Below are positions 1 to 12,600 of a stretch of 64,000 nucleotides of DNA, one piece after another. Below the pieces are notes generated by a model, which was given only the letters and a program-made list of their open reading frames with translations, searched no databases and was not told where the DNA came from. Source of the DNA: Diogma glabrata. Its lineage: Eukaryota > Arthropoda > Insecta > Diptera > Cylindrotomidae. The stretch spans positions 383,925,436 to 383,989,435 of the forward strand of contig OY856187.1 in assembly GCA_963693315.1 (NCBI GenBank), written 5' to 3'. How positions within the stretch are numbered: position 1 is the first letter of the stretch; every line of letters starts with the position of its first letter. The translations under genes and the position numbers were made by a program.

Positions 1-136
1 TGAATGTTGGTTTCGGGATACCATACTTTTTGCAACATCTATTAAATTTAATTTGCCCACTACGAAATTCCTCAAGTGCTTTACGCATATCCTCTTCATC
101 CCATTTGCCGTATTGGCGTTTAGGTTTATCGTTCAT
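1..136 (-). pseudogene. pogo/CENP-B-like transposase, N-terminal HTH (partial)
   Basis: On the minus strand an open frame starts at an ATG at 136 and runs off the window edge, giving 45 residues. It begins MNDKPKRQYGKWDEEDMRKA and ends in KKYGIPKPTF. This is the layout of the pipsqueak-type helix-turn-helix at the start of pogo/Tigger/jerky (CENP-B-like) transposases: a GKW-EED helix, an alternating Arg/Lys helix, then a KxYGIPxxT recognition helix. In that family the domain binds the transposon ends; the DDE catalytic core would lie left of base 1. No stop or frameshift is visible here, so it may be intact, a relic, or a domesticated gene. It is typed as a pseudogene only because its neighbours are repeats. 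Confidence 0.6.
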
Positions 137-582
137 TCTTTTAAAATGTAGTCCTAAATAAAAAAATGTAAATGTTCACTTCAAATTTATTATTTAATGT
201 AAATGTTCACTTTAAATGTTTACATTTATTACTATTACAAACTTATTATTTAATGAAAATGTTCACTTTAAATGTTCACACAAATTGTATTGTAATGCAA
301 AAATATTGCTTACGTATTTATATATAGATAAACTATTTTTAATAAATTAGTAAATTAAGATAATAGTATATGACAATTGTTTATATAACTGAACAACGTA
401 CCTTTTTCTTTAACACTATTTGATTTTTTAAAACAATTTGATATAACAATAATATCAGAAAAATATTAAATTATGAAGTTATATAGAATTACGTTATTGC
501 ACACGAAGTATTTTGTTAAGACTGTTAAAACAGCAAAGCTCAAAAATAAAATAAAATTTTTTCCTGTTTAATCATTTATTCT
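137..582. other. AT-rich spacer, no gene seen
   Basis: AT-rich sequence with a few imperfect copies of AAATGTTCACTT near 165-270. No coding frame, RNA gene or mobile-element end could be supported. Confidence 0.5.
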
Positions 583-637
583 TCATGATGTTCATGTTCG
601 TGTTCATGTTCGTGTTCATGTTCATGTTCATGTTTGA
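583..637. repeat. TTCATG/TTCGTG microsatellite
   Basis: About eight tandem six-base units alternating TTCATG and TTCGTG lie directly before the duplicated block that follows. Confidence 0.8.
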
Positions 638-960
638 ATTCCTGCCAACCAAAATACATGCTAACTTAACATGTTAACTTAATATATTAACATGTTAACA
701 AAATACATGTTAACATGTTAACAAAATCGCATGTAAATGTAACATGTTGTTTGTAAATGTAACATGTTTGTAACATGTAACATGTTTGTAACATGTTTGA
801 ATTCCTGCCAACCAAAATACATGTTAACTTAACATGTTAACTTAATATATTAACATGTTACCAAAATACATGTTAACATGTTAACAAAATCGCATGTAAA
901 TGTAACATGTTGTAATGTATGTAACATGTTAACAGTATGGTATGTAACATGTTAACGGTA
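636..960. repeat. Tandem block rich in ACATGT and GTTAAC palindromes
   Basis: A block starting GAATTCCTGCCAACC at 636 recurs at 799, a 163-base period. Both copies carry dense runs of ACATGT and GTTAAC. The second copy decays into TGTAACATGTT repeats by about 960. No coding content. Confidence 0.75.
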
Positions 961-1207
961 TATAACATGGTATGCTCGTTGACTTCAATTTTAATAATTG
1001 GGCTGCTTAAATATTATTACTTCTAAAATATAATAACATACATATTTCCTAACCAAAAATATAACAACATATTGACTTAACGTCAGATATTCGACTGTGT
1101 TAACTTGGGAACAAGTTTTGGGGAACATTTCTTCCGAACATGGGTTCTCATACAAAAAACTCAAAAAATATATTTGTTTATGTTAACGACCTTACGAATA
1201 TATTTAT

Positions 1208-1321
1208 GTTAACGACCATACCATGTTGAAAACACCAGTTCTCGTCTGATCACCGAAATTAAGCAACATTGGGCGGATTAGTACTTAGATGGGTGACCGC
1301 TTAGGAACACTGCTTGTTAAC
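1208..1321 (+). rRNA. 5S rRNA-like sequence (variant or pseudogene)
   Basis: This 114-base stretch reads as an insect-type 5S rRNA: TCTCGTCTGATCACCGAAAT, then an A-box-like AAGCAACATTGGGC, the TAGTACTTAGATGGGTGACC internal element and a C-box-like GGAACACTG. A GTTAAC at each end can close helix I. A run of seven T follows at 1322-1328, a typical RNA polymerase III stop. It is about five bases shorter than usual and several stem bases differ, so it is probably a 5S-derived repeat, not a working gene. Confidence 0.7.
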
Positions 1322-1407
1322 TTTTTTTATGTTTTTTTTTATTTATCATACAATACAATACCACGATTGAATTGCTTAGCTTCTAGTAAAATTGTGAGAT
1401 AGGGTAG

Positions 1408-1663
1408 TTGCTTATATCGTACCATCGTTAGTTGCTTATATCGTACCTAGGTACGATATAAGCAATGTAAGTGCTTATATCGTACCGTTAGTTGCTTATA
1501 TCGTACCATTGCTTATATCGTACTGTTAGCTACTGATATCGTACCCGTAGTTGCTTATATCGTACCATTGCTTATATCGTACTGTTAGCTTCTGATATCG
1601 TACCGTTAGTTGCTTATATCGTACCATTGCTTATATCGTACTGTTAGCTACTGATATCGTACC
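1408..1663. repeat. Short tandem array of TTGCTTATATCGTACC
   Basis: The 16-base motif TTGCTTATATCGTACC and close variants recur about ten times. They group into a roughly 63-base super-unit that also contains TAGCTACTGATATCGTACC. One copy is inverted, giving a perfect 34-base palindrome at 1432-1465. Related single motifs occur near 6117 and 6296. Confidence 0.85.
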
Positions 1664-2312
1664 GAGTCAGTCATAATGTACCAGTTCCGTGTATTGTAAG
1701 GTTCCCATACATAAGTGGAAAAATAAACTTTTTTGCATAAATTGGCTGTAACTGGCCCAAAGTGATTCCTAGATGTGGCAAATGTATGACAAGGTCCTAA
1801 TATTTTTTAATCGTAATATTTCACCCTAAGTCATCAACACTCTATCTTCAACCCTTAGGGGGGTTCCCATACAAAAAACTCAAAATATGAATAAAAATTT
1901 AAAAAAATAATTCATAGCTCCACCGTGATGACCTTTAGAGGGGTCAAATGTATGAGTAGGTCCATTTAATTTTTTATTTCAAACATTTCTTCTTAATATT
2001 CCGATCCTCTATCTGCCTCCCTTCTGGACGTTCCCATACATAAAGGGAAAAATAAACTTTTTTGCATAAATTGGCTAGTTCACCTTAGTACCTTATTGTA
2101 CCTTAGAATACACGTATTAGTAACCTCTACTAAGGTACCTACCTACATAAATGGACCTACTCATACATTTGACCCCTCTAAAGGTCATCACGGTGGAGCT
2201 ATGAATTATTTTTTAAAATAAAATAAAATAAATAAAACTTTACTTTATTTTGTAAGAAAACTTATAAAAAATATAAAAAATAGATTCAAAATAAAGAAAA
2301 AACATAAAAAAA

Positions 2313-2426
2313 GTTAACAAGCAGTGTTCCTAAGCGGTCACCCATCTAAGTACTAATCCGCCTAATGTTGCTTAACTTCGGTGATCAGACGGGAACCGGT
2401 GTTTTCAACATGGTATTTTCGTTAAC
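2313..2426 (-). rRNA. 5S rRNA-like sequence (variant or pseudogene)
   Basis: On the minus strand this repeats the same 114-base 5S-like unit, with the GATCACCGAAGTTAAGCAAC region, the GATGGGTGACC internal element, terminal GTTAAC at both ends and a T-run directly after it (A-run at 2306-2312 on the plus strand). It is the inverted partner of the unit at 1208-1321. Confidence 0.7.
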
Positions 2427-2951
2427 ATAAATATATTCGTAAGGTCGTTAACATAAATAAATATATTTTTTGAGTTTTTTGTATGAGAACCCATGTTAAA
2501 TGAAATTATTATATTTTATTTTGATAATAATGTATTAATTATTTAAATAATTTATTAAATAGTTCATAACTTCTTCTAGGTCATTCCTAGAGTAGTTAAA
2601 TGTATGAGATGGTATTATTGATTTTTTATTTCCAACATTTCTTCCGAACATACCTAACCCCTATCTGCAACCCTTGGTATGGTTCCCATACAAAAAACTC
2701 AAAATATGAATAAGAATTTTAAAAAATTATTCATAGCTCCACCGTGATGACCTTTAGAGGGGTCAAATGTATGAGTAGGTCCATTTAATTTTTTATTTCA
2801 AACACCTATCCTCTATCGAAAGGAGGGACTTCTGGACGTTCCCATACATAAGTGGTAAAATAAACTTTTTTGCATTTATTAATATTACTTTGATTGAATA
2901 TTACATTTTTGCATTTATTAATATTACGTCCACTAATTAAAATCAAAAAAA

Positions 2952-3069
2952 GTTAACAACAAGCAGTGTTCCCAAGCGGTCACCCATCTAAGTACTAATC
3001 ACGCCCAATGTTGGTTAACTTCGGTGATCAGACGAGAACCGGTGATTTCAACATGGTATGGTCGTTAAC
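2952..3069 (-). rRNA. 5S rRNA-like sequence (variant or pseudogene)
   Basis: This third copy, on the minus strand, is 118 bases long, close to the usual 5S length. It keeps GTTAACGACCATACCATG at its start, TCTCGTCTGATCACCGAAGT, the GATGGGTGACCGCTTGGGAA promoter region and a T-run after the end. It is the most 5S-like of the three; a substitution in the A-box region (CAACATTGGGCG) argues against full function. Confidence 0.72.
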
Positions 3070-3350
3070 ATATATTTGATAATTATTTTTATATTATAAC
3101 TGATAAGTACAACTTTTTTCTATATGAGTTGATGTCTTCATACAAATTTAAAAACATTAATAGATCTCAATATAGAAGATCATGATTTCTTTCTATATGA
3201 GTAGATATTTTCATCACAAACAAAAATATCGCTCCATCTTGGGTGCTTGGGAACAGAAGCGTAAAATACTCAAAAAATAAAATCATATCTTATTAAAACA
3301 ATATAAAATTACAAAATACTACCTTCGACTTCACTTAAAACTTAAAATAT

Positions 3351-5950
3351 GTAAGGAAAATTTTAAAAAATAGTTCATAACTTCTTCTAGGTCATTCCTA
3401 GAGTAGTTAAATGTATGAGATGGTATTATTGGTTTTTTATTTCCAACATTTCTTTCGAACATACTTAGCCCCTATCTGCAACCCTTAGGGGGGTTCCCAT
3501 ACAAAAAACTCAAAATTTTAAAAATAGTTCATAACTTCTTCTAGGTCATTCCTAGAGTAAATAAATGTATGAGATGGTATTATTGATTTTTTATTTCCAA
3601 CATTTCTTCCGAACATACTTAACCCCTATCTGCAACCCTTAGTATGGTTCCCATACAAAAAACTCAAAATTTTAAAAAATAGTTCATAACTTCTTCTAGG
3701 TCATTCCTAGAGTAGTTAAATGTATGAGATGGTATTATTGATTTTTTATTTCCAACATTTCTTCCGAACATACTTAACCCCTATCTGCAACCCTTAGGGT
3801 AGGTTTTTAAAATTTTAAAAAATAGTTCATAACTTCTTCTAGGTCATTCCTAGAGTAGTTAAATGTATGATATGGTATTATTGATTTTTTATTTCCAACA
3901 TATCTTCCGAACATACCTAGCCCCTATCTCGAAAAAATAAAATCACATCTTATTAAAACAACATAAAATTACAAAGTACTACCTTCGACTTCACTTAGAA
4001 CTTAAAATATGTAAGGAAAATTTTAAAAAATAGCTCATAACTTCTTCTAGGTCATTCCGAGAGTAGTTAAATGTATGAGATGGTATTATTGATTTTTTAT
4101 TTCCAACATTTCTTCCGAACATCCTTAGCCCCTATCTGCAACCCTTAGGGGGGTTCCCATACAAAAAACTCAAAATTTTAAAAATAGCTCATAACTTCTT
4201 CTAGGTCATTCCTAGAGTAGTTAAATATATGAGATAGTATTATTGATTTTTTATTTCCAACATTTCTTCCGAACATACCTAACCCCTATCTGCAACCCTT
4301 AGGGGGGTTCCCATACAAAAAACTCAAAATTTTAAAAATAGTTCATAACTTCTTCTAGGTCATTCCTAGAGTAGTTAAATATATGAGATGGTATTATTGA
4401 TTTTTTATTTCCAACATTTCTTCCGAACATACCTAACCCGTATCTGCAACCCTTAGGGGGGTTCCCATACAAAAAACTCAAAATATGAATAAGATTAAAA
4501 AAAATAAAATAACATTATAGTAAAAGAATATAAAATTACAAAACACTACCTTCGACTTCACTTAAAACCTAAAATATGTAAGGAAAATTTTAAAAAATAG
4601 TTCATAACTTCTTCTAGGTCATTCCTAGAGTAGTTAAATGTATGAGATGGTATTATTGGTTTTTTATTTCCAACATTTCTTTCGAACATACTTAGCCCCT
4701 ATCTGCAACCCTTAGGGGGGTTCCCATACAAAAAACTCAAAATTTTAAAAATAGTTCATAACTTCTTCTAGGTCATTCCTAGAGTAAATAAATGTATGAG
4801 ATAGTATTATTGATTTTTTATTTCCAACATTTCTTCCGAACATACTTAACCCCTATCTGCAACCCTTAGTATGGTTCCCATACAAAAAACTCAAAATTTT
4901 AAAAAATAGTTCATAACTTCTTCTAGGTCATTCCTAGAGTAGTTAAATGTATAAGATGGTATTATTGAGTTTTTATTTCCAACATTTCTTCCGAACATAC
5001 TTAACCCCTATCTGCAACCCTTAGGGTAGGTTTTTAAAATTTTAAAAAATAGTTCATAACTTCTTCTAGGTCATTCCTAGAGTAAATAAATGTATGATAT
5101 GGTATTACTGATTTTTTATTTCCAACATTTCTTCCGAACATACCTAACCCCTATCTGCAACCCTTAGGGGGGTTCCCATACAAAAAACTCAAAATTTTAA
5201 AAATAGTTTATAACTTCTTCTAGGTCATTCCTAGAGTAGTTAAATGTATGATATGGTATTATTGATTTTTTATTTCCAACATTTCTTTCGAACATACCTA
5301 ACCCCTATCTGCAACCCTTAGTATGGTTCCCATACAAAAAACTCAAAATTTTAAAAAATAGTTCATAACTTCTTCTAGGTCATTCCTAGAGTAGTTAAAT
5401 GTATAAGATGGTATTATTGATTTTTTATTTCCAACATTTCTTCCGAACATACCTAGCCCCTATCTCGAAAAAATAAAATCACATCTTATTAAAACAACAT
5501 AAAATTACAAAGTACTACCTTCGACTTCACTTAGAACTTAAAATATGTAAGGAAAATTTTAAAAAATAGTTCATAACTTCTTCTAGGTCATTCCTAGAGT
5601 AGTTAAATATATGAGATGGTATTATTGATTTTTTATTTCCAACATTTCTTCCGAACATACCTAACCCGTATCTGCAACCCTTAGGGGGGTTCCCATACAA
5701 AAAACTCAAAATATGAATAAGATTAAAAAAAATAAAATAACATTATAGTAAAAGAATATAAAATTACAAAACACTACCTTCGACTTCACTTAAAACCTAA
5801 AATATGTAAGGAAAATTTTAAAAAATAGTTCATAACTTCTTCTAGGTCATTCCTAGAGTAGTTAAATGTATGAGATGGTATTATTGATTTTTTATTTCCA
5901 ACATTTCTTCCAAACATACCTAACCCCTATCTGCCTCCCTTCTGAGGGTT
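3351..5950. repeat. 154-bp satellite with a ~1.23-kb higher-order period
   Basis: Fifteen monomers are marked by AACTTCTTCTAGGTCATTCC. The anchor falls at 3381, 3535, 3690, 3833, 4041, 4195, 4349, 4608, 4762, 4917, 5060, 5214, 5369, 5577 and 5836. Intervals are mostly 143-155 bases, with longer 208 and 259-base units carrying an extra block (CTACCTTCGACTTCACTTA and AATATGTAAGGAAAA). The 259-base unit returns after 1227 and again after 1228 bases, a higher-order repeat with two turns. Short open frames here are satellite sequence. Confidence 0.88.
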
Positions 5951-8900
5951 CTCATACAATCCATAATCCATCCATTTGTACAGGATATTACCAGAATACT
6001 TAAATGCAGCATAGAACATAGTCTAAATTTTGTCTAAATCAAAATCCAGACATGTAGGAGTCACTTTGGGGGTGGTACAAATTAGGACGTGGGTGGTACG
6101 TATTAGGAAACTAGTTGCATAAATCGTCCCAGTTGCAGCATCTTACTATTTCTCTATTATACAAGCCGGATGCACAAATTTACTCAGTTTTTTAGAGGAA
6201 ATAGGTATTAAAAATCTCAAATTATCGATATCGTCTAAAGGTTATAGAAAAAAATAATTTTGGAATTAGTTATTAAATAAAATATAAAAATCAGTACGAT
6301 TTAAGCAACTCTCCCCTATTTAAAGTGTTCGCATTCTCGAACGAACACAGTCACTGATTAATATGCCCGAAACTATTATAGGAGGTACATGTAATTTACT
6401 TTGCGGTTTATGTGTTGTTGAGGTTGTATTTTCTTTTTAAGGTACAACATCTATGCTTAGCCCATTAAAACTGTTGCTGGTAGTAGTATAAATTGTATCA
6501 TCTGAACGGCGGTTTTTATTTCTCCCAATGTTCAGAATAGTAATGTTCGGGGATCTTCACTGTTAATAAATTTGATTATTCCAGAATGACGTTTAAAATT
6601 AAATTTACTATCTACTTTAATGTGGTTGGCAGAAACATGCTGCTTGTTCAAGTTAATTACACTATAACTGGATTATTTTATTTTACGGTAAAACAAAAAA
6701 TATAAATAATTATTTGTTGTAATAAATCCTTTCTTTTTTGAATAATTGTTCATCGTACAAGTGTTGGTGAACGAATCTTCTAAACCATCATTTCCTTTAC
6801 TAACAGCATGATCAACTTGACCAACTTTTTCATAATACTTTTATGAAACATCAAATGTTCTCATCGATGCTAACCCCCCTCATGTATTTAGTTGAATTCG
6901 AATGCCAGGAAATTTATAAAAAAATCACTGAGATAAGAAGTCTGACAAGTGTCTTCATCTTCATCAATTTATTAAAAATAAAATCACAGAAAAGCTTTTA
7001 AAGCTAAAAGGTATAAACAATAGCTCTTGCCGTAGCGACAGTTGTTCATAGCACCCATACTCAAACAAAAAATTTTATAACAATTTTGTGTCTAGAAAAA
7101 AATTACAAAAATAATCCCAACATTAACAGATCACAAACAAAAGAAAAACAAATTGTTGGTAACCGTAACCTTTTAATAACGATGACTAGTTGATTTTCCA
7201 GAAAATCTGTGGGTTACTTTTACATTTCAAATTAAAGATTTAACTTTTTTTCCTTATCTTTTTATTTCACCAATGTCATAATGAAATCATTAACCAAAGC
7301 TATAAAAAGATAACCAAAAACAGTAAACCTTCAACATTTTTAATGGGAAAAATCGTCATAATATTTTTAACATTTTTTTTTGTTTGTTCGTTTTAATTAT
7401 TGTCAACAGGGAATTTTTCCATCTCCTAAGATGTTTTCATTAAAAAAAAATTTCACAACTTTTAATTGCTTACATAAATAGTTTTTGGTTGCAAGAGCTC
7501 TAGATTGTTGATACGAAAAAAAAGTTGTTGATTTTGCTAAACTTTTTAAACGAACAATTGGCTTTTTTAGTGGATTGACTCTGATTTGTTTAAGATATGT
7601 ATATAAAATTTATCCAACATCCTTGTTTATACCCATTCCTTTATTCCTATCCTTTACAAACAAACTAAAACGAAAAGTATTCATTTACATAATCGATTCT
7701 TATCAAACATTAATCAAACAAAATATATGCAGTGACAGTGGAGCACAACAGATTTACAAATTCCCTAAACCGTTTTTAAGGGCATCAATAGCAATTCAAT
7801 TTTATTTATTAAACATTTCTATTAAACTTTATTTGCAAACAAGGAGGAAATGAATCAACAAATATCAAATTCACACCGGAAATCGATAATAAAATTTCAA
7901 TTTCAAAATGATTGTTAAGAAAATAAAATATTATTCAAAAATATTCAGATTATCATAATATAAAAGAATTTATTATTTTGGGTTATTTTTGTAAAATTTG
8001 ATAGCCTCTTCATTGATTGAAAACGATATTGTTGGATGAATTTGTTTTCGATTATGTCATTAATTTTACAACTACATCACAGTTTGGTTCTTTGGTTTCT
8101 TGGTTTTTATATCTTTCTTAACGATTAGATTGAAATTTTATTTATCAAATTTCATTTGCGACTCAAATAATAGTCATCTGACTCATCTTTCTAAAGATGT
8201 CTAACACTCAACTTACTGGCTGCGCCATATTGAACCGTAGAGTACAATAGTACGAAATAGTGGTAAATTAGAATTTTTTGAATTGGGATTCACATCAGCC
8301 GTCGTAGCTCGTACCTTCAAAATACCAGTCGGCTTTGGTCAAGTTTAATTCGCAATTGATTTGTAGGGAGGGTGATTTTTAAAAGGTTGCAAGTCCTTTT
8401 TACTGAGACTTACCGTGCTCTTGAGATAATTTGGATGGTTTGGGCAACTGGTAGTTTTCTCTACGAGAAAAGGGACCTTAATAGCTCTGTTACCCATTAC
8501 CCATTTTAAAGTTTCGGTAAGGAAAGTTAGTAATTTGTAATAAGAGATGGATAGCTTAGTGTTTGAGGTTAACTAAAATATAAGATAAAGGATTGAGTAA
8601 TTGTTATTTAATTAATCATTTGAATTCGAATGGAGTATAAACTTATTTATGTAAACAGAAAATAACAACAAGCCATTTCAATGTAAATTTGTTATTCCTT
8701 AAGTTTATTACTTGTTTTGAATTTGCTACCAAAATGATTGTAGCAATTTGATATTTGAATGAATAAGAGATGGCACTAATTTGATTTTGTTTAAACTTAA
8801 TTTTTTGTAACTTTTTTTTGTTGACTTGTACATTCAGTCTTAATAAAGTTTTTCGGAAATAAACATTGAATTTGTAAAATGGAAGAAAAAATTAAAGTAT

Positions 8901-9536
8901 TTTATTAAAATTAAATTAAAATAAAGATTTCTTTGGAGCTTGGTTTCGAGCTCGATTTATTGAAAGAAATCCATCATTATCATCGTCAACACTTAGAAGA
9001 AACTGAATCTTTTGAATCAATATCTTTGATCCTGGTTTTCTGCACAAGTGAACACTGGGACCATCGCTGTCAGGTTTTGGCTTGGTATTCGGTTGGATTC
9101 TGAGAGGTTGAGTTTGTTCTTAATTCCAAAACATGTTAAAAAACTCAAAAAGTTCAAAAACTTTCTAATAAAATTAAATTCAAAATAATCTCAAAATTAT
9201 TTAAAAATTCGAAAAATACAAAAAAATTATTCAAAATTATACAAAAAATTACAAATGTTAAACATTTCAAAATTAAGTTCAAATTTCAAAACTCCAAAAA
9301 TTAATACAAAAATTCAAAAAAAGTTTATAACAATTTGAAAAAAGTAGAAAAAAATTCAAAAAAAGTTACAAAAACACTATTAAAGTTTGAGCAAAATTAT
9401 CTGGGTGGTTATATATAAAAATCCAACTAATGGGAACTTGATTAGTCCGTTGACTACAACAGTTTGACCAGCCAACATATGTGGTTTAGCTCTGAGAGTC
9501 AAGTGATAACATTTTCATGCAATTTGTTCCCTTGCC
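5951..9536. other. Intergenic, no supported gene
   Basis: No frame with recognisable protein similarity. A 92-residue frame at 7575-7853 is rich in Ile, Phe and Leu as expected of AT-rich chance. Near 8920-9103 a plus-strand frame without a Met encodes about 56 residues and is not recognised. From about 9121 to 9400 the sequence is a degenerate AATTCAAAAA low-complexity tract. Confidence 0.5.
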
Positions 9537-9653
9537 ATGCTTTGCTCTAATGAACCCACAGACGCCCAGGACCCACGACCTGTTGAAACATCACCGGGTG
9601 AGATGGTAGAAACCAACAATGATCAACAAGATCCATCCTTTGTTGTCTTGTAA
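9537..9653 (+). CDS. Possible short acidic ORF or exon, unrecognised
   Basis: ATG at 9537 opens a 38-residue frame ending at TAA 9651-9653. Base composition is markedly less AT-rich than its surroundings. The peptide is Pro/Asp/Glu-rich (EPTDAQDPRPVETSPGEMVE) and could be the disordered end of a protein. There is no clear splice acceptor before it, although GGTGAG inside it would suit a donor. It resembles coding sequence more than its neighbours do, but I recognise no family and chance is quite possible. Confidence 0.2.
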   Translation: MLCSNEPTDAQDPRPVETSPGEMVETNNDQQDPSFVVL

Positions 9654-12600
9654 GCCCACCCTAAACCATCACGGCAAAACAAAAACTTTGCTCGACTCAT
9701 AATCCCCGGAATCGTATGTCCCGATAAGGAGACTGTTGGGGTTGGCCTGAACTAACACTCAGTCTTGCGGTTAAATTGAAAAAAATATTTACCTCTGTTT
9801 TGTTCGAATTTGTTCGAATCGCCATTGGATGCCATCTTGTAGAATTAAATAATTTCTTTGTCAAAATGGTATTCTCAGCCACCCGCTCCAGGATTCTTGA
9901 TTTTATTTTTATTCGATATGCCACCAGCGTGCGTGCGTTGAATTTATAGAGTTAATGTTCAAATTTACATTTATTTCTAAAATAAGAGTGTCATGGATAA
10001 GCTTCAAGTAATTTTTAGGAATAACAAAGTTACTGTCTTTATCAGAATAAATGGCAGGATAAGCGTCTCTTTCAGACGTAAATTGCTGAAATTCATGCAA
10101 AAAATTCTTCAGAACTCTGGTTCCAAGGAATACGAATTCACGAATGTAAAGCTATTTACCTGCTACCGATGTTCATTTCTTATTAAAATAGATATTGGCT
10201 CTGCATAGTAAACTCCACTTTTTAGAAAAAGTCCTACAAGTTTAAACTCGATCTGTTAGAAATTTTTCTATAAATTGTTTTGATTATGTGATTCGATATT
10301 AGAATCATGGCCAGCAATAATCTTGATCATGCATAGTGATATGCATTTCTTCTAAATTAAATTAATGGATATTCATAAAGTGATGATAACGTAGATGACG
10401 TCAAGGAATGACTTTAGATTATGTTACTTACTTTTCTTAGTCAAAAACTGATCTGAGTGTTGCAAAATTATTTCTACGTGAAAGTACTGCAATTTTTAGC
10501 GATGTTCGAGCTAATGTTTTCGAGCAAATTTTAAAGAACTTAGAAAATTTTTGATTAAGCTGTGTCAAATGTCTTCACCTGGTTACAATTTATGAAAAGC
10601 TATGACGTCATTTTTTGCTCCGGCAAATTTTCCAAATGGTAGATGCTCTTTTTTGTGGTCAATGCTTTTCATGCTGGTTAACTTTGGTTTGTTCCACTAT
10701 AGCTGGTGGTCGATCAAAGATCAAGATCTAATCTTTTGATCGATAATATGGAGACTTTGTTCTGAAGGGAGATTTCGCATGGTTAAAAAGCCAACCCAGC
10801 ACGAATCTTTTATTGAATCGCTATAAATTGCTAAAGATTGGAGATTAAGCTAAAGAGAGGTAGTAAGAAGAGAGGCATTTCTGCTGAGGGATTACTCAAA
10901 CCATCAGAAAATTATTTCCAGAAACTCTGAACAAATCAAGCATATCTTGACGTTATCCAGTAAACAGGAGATTGAACATCTGAAATGTTCACAAAGACAA
11001 AACAACTGAACCACAAAAGAATGCCATAAAAGTTTTTCATAAATAATTTATTCTGAACAGATCCCCACCCTGTAGGGATGCTAAATTAATCAATTTTTGT
11101 AGCTCTTTTTGTTTCTCAAATTCTATGGGCGAAAATACGTTACATCACATGTTTTCTCCCCACAAGGGATGCCAAGTTGATCAACTTTCGAAATTTACTG
11201 TGTGTCTTGTGATAAACAAAGTATTTCTTAACTTCATCACATCATATTAAAAAAAATAATAAACGTCTTAAATTTGTATAGTGGTGATAATGACAATCAA
11301 GTAAAGCGACTTTTTTATTAGCTTTTATTACTTTTCCGATGTCGACGCATATCAACTAGTTAGTTAGCTGCCATAATAAATGTTTTATTTACTTATTTTA
11401 AGTAGGAAAAATGAAAAAAGGGCATCCGATATAATACTTAAGCACGTTTATTATAATTTAAGAGAAACAAAAAAATATACAATATTTAGTTATTTTTTAA
11501 TAATGAAAAATAGTTGATGCATTTTCACAAATAAACAACTAAACAGATTAAAGCTTTAGTAAGAACAAAACAAGTATAAATTTAATATTTATCATTTTAT
11601 GGCTATTTATTTAAGACACATAAAAAATCTTAGTAACAATATAGTTTACTTTACTTAATTTTTAGATACCTAAATTTTTTTAATTGAAATTTCTAATGTG
11701 TGCTTTTAGTTATATTCGAAATTCTAGATGGCAGGTGTTTGTTTTATCTTTATTACAAATCATAAAAATAAATCATTAAATATATCATAAATTTAAACTA
11801 TGAATTTAATTAGATCACAGCTGTTTAATATTTTTACATAGTTTTGTGTATGCATGCATGTTCGTTCGTTTGTTATATTTTTATTATTTTTATAATATCA
11901 GAATAAAAACTTGTTGTTGTACAAATTATATTATCTAAGCAATAACTAAGATAATCAAGTTTAGTAATAAGATATTATTTGGGACTATAGTCTTTCAAAG
12001 ACATACATTACGGTTATTTTTGTATCGGCTGCATGGTTTACTTTTTGTTTCACCACAAACCAAAGTTGTTGAATTATTGTAATTGTGTGGCGGAAACTGA
12101 TACAACGGGTGTCAAAAAATACAGAATATGAGTACAGAATTACAGAGATGAATCTCTGAAATATTTATTTCTGGATGACATTTGTACACGTAATGTAGAT
12201 TAGAGTAAAAGTGGCCTCACGAGCCCAAGAATTGAAGCCTGCAAGGCAGTTGTTACACTTATAACTGGGATTTCATTTTATAAAATGGCTAACAAAAATA
12301 GTAGAACTGGATTTTACTATGGATTCCCAATATAAATACTTTCCTACTTATTTACCTAATAATCTGATGATCTTCTTTGCAAGATATTCAACAACATGCG
12401 AAATTATTATCTGCATTAAAATTACTCTGTTGAAGTTAATGGAACAGTTAGGAAAGGAAGGAAAAATACGAAAAGGAAGTATTAGTCTATGCTATCCTAG
12501 ACATAAAATCGAGGAACACTGTCGGAGATAAAAGTGTTGACAACCTCAAAACAAACTTCATACGGAAAATTAGATTAATCCAACCAAGTTTGGAAAGAAC

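Larger units (their letters stand above)
1138..2495. repeat. Inverted pair of 5S-containing units
   Basis: The segment around 1138-1335 (a GGGTTCTCATACAAAAAACT flank, a GTTAACGACCTTACGAATAT flank, then a 5S-like unit) recurs in reverse complement at about 2297-2495. Similarity extends about 70 bases upstream of the 5S part, so the mobile or duplicated unit is larger than 5S alone. Confidence 0.75.
1690..3350. repeat. Divergent satellite monomers, both orientations
   Basis: Degenerate units of about 170 bases share GTTCCCATACA, GGTCAAATGTATGAGTAGGT and CAACCCTTAGGGGGGTTCCC. Those at about 1690-2080 and 2500-2900 are on the plus strand; 2150-2215 carries the reverse complement. These are relatives of the more regular array downstream and surround the 5S-like units. 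Confidence 0.7.

Noticed and set aside
1408..1663. Regular short repeats resembling a CRISPR array
   Set aside because: Spacers are themselves repeats, copies occur in both orientations, and the setting is eukaryotic.
5527..5709. 60-residue frame on the minus strand
   Set aside because: Lies wholly within the 154-base satellite and recurs with the monomers.
7575..7853. 92-residue Ile/Leu/Phe-rich frame
   Set aside because: Composition expected from AT-rich DNA; no motif, splice signal or conserved copy.
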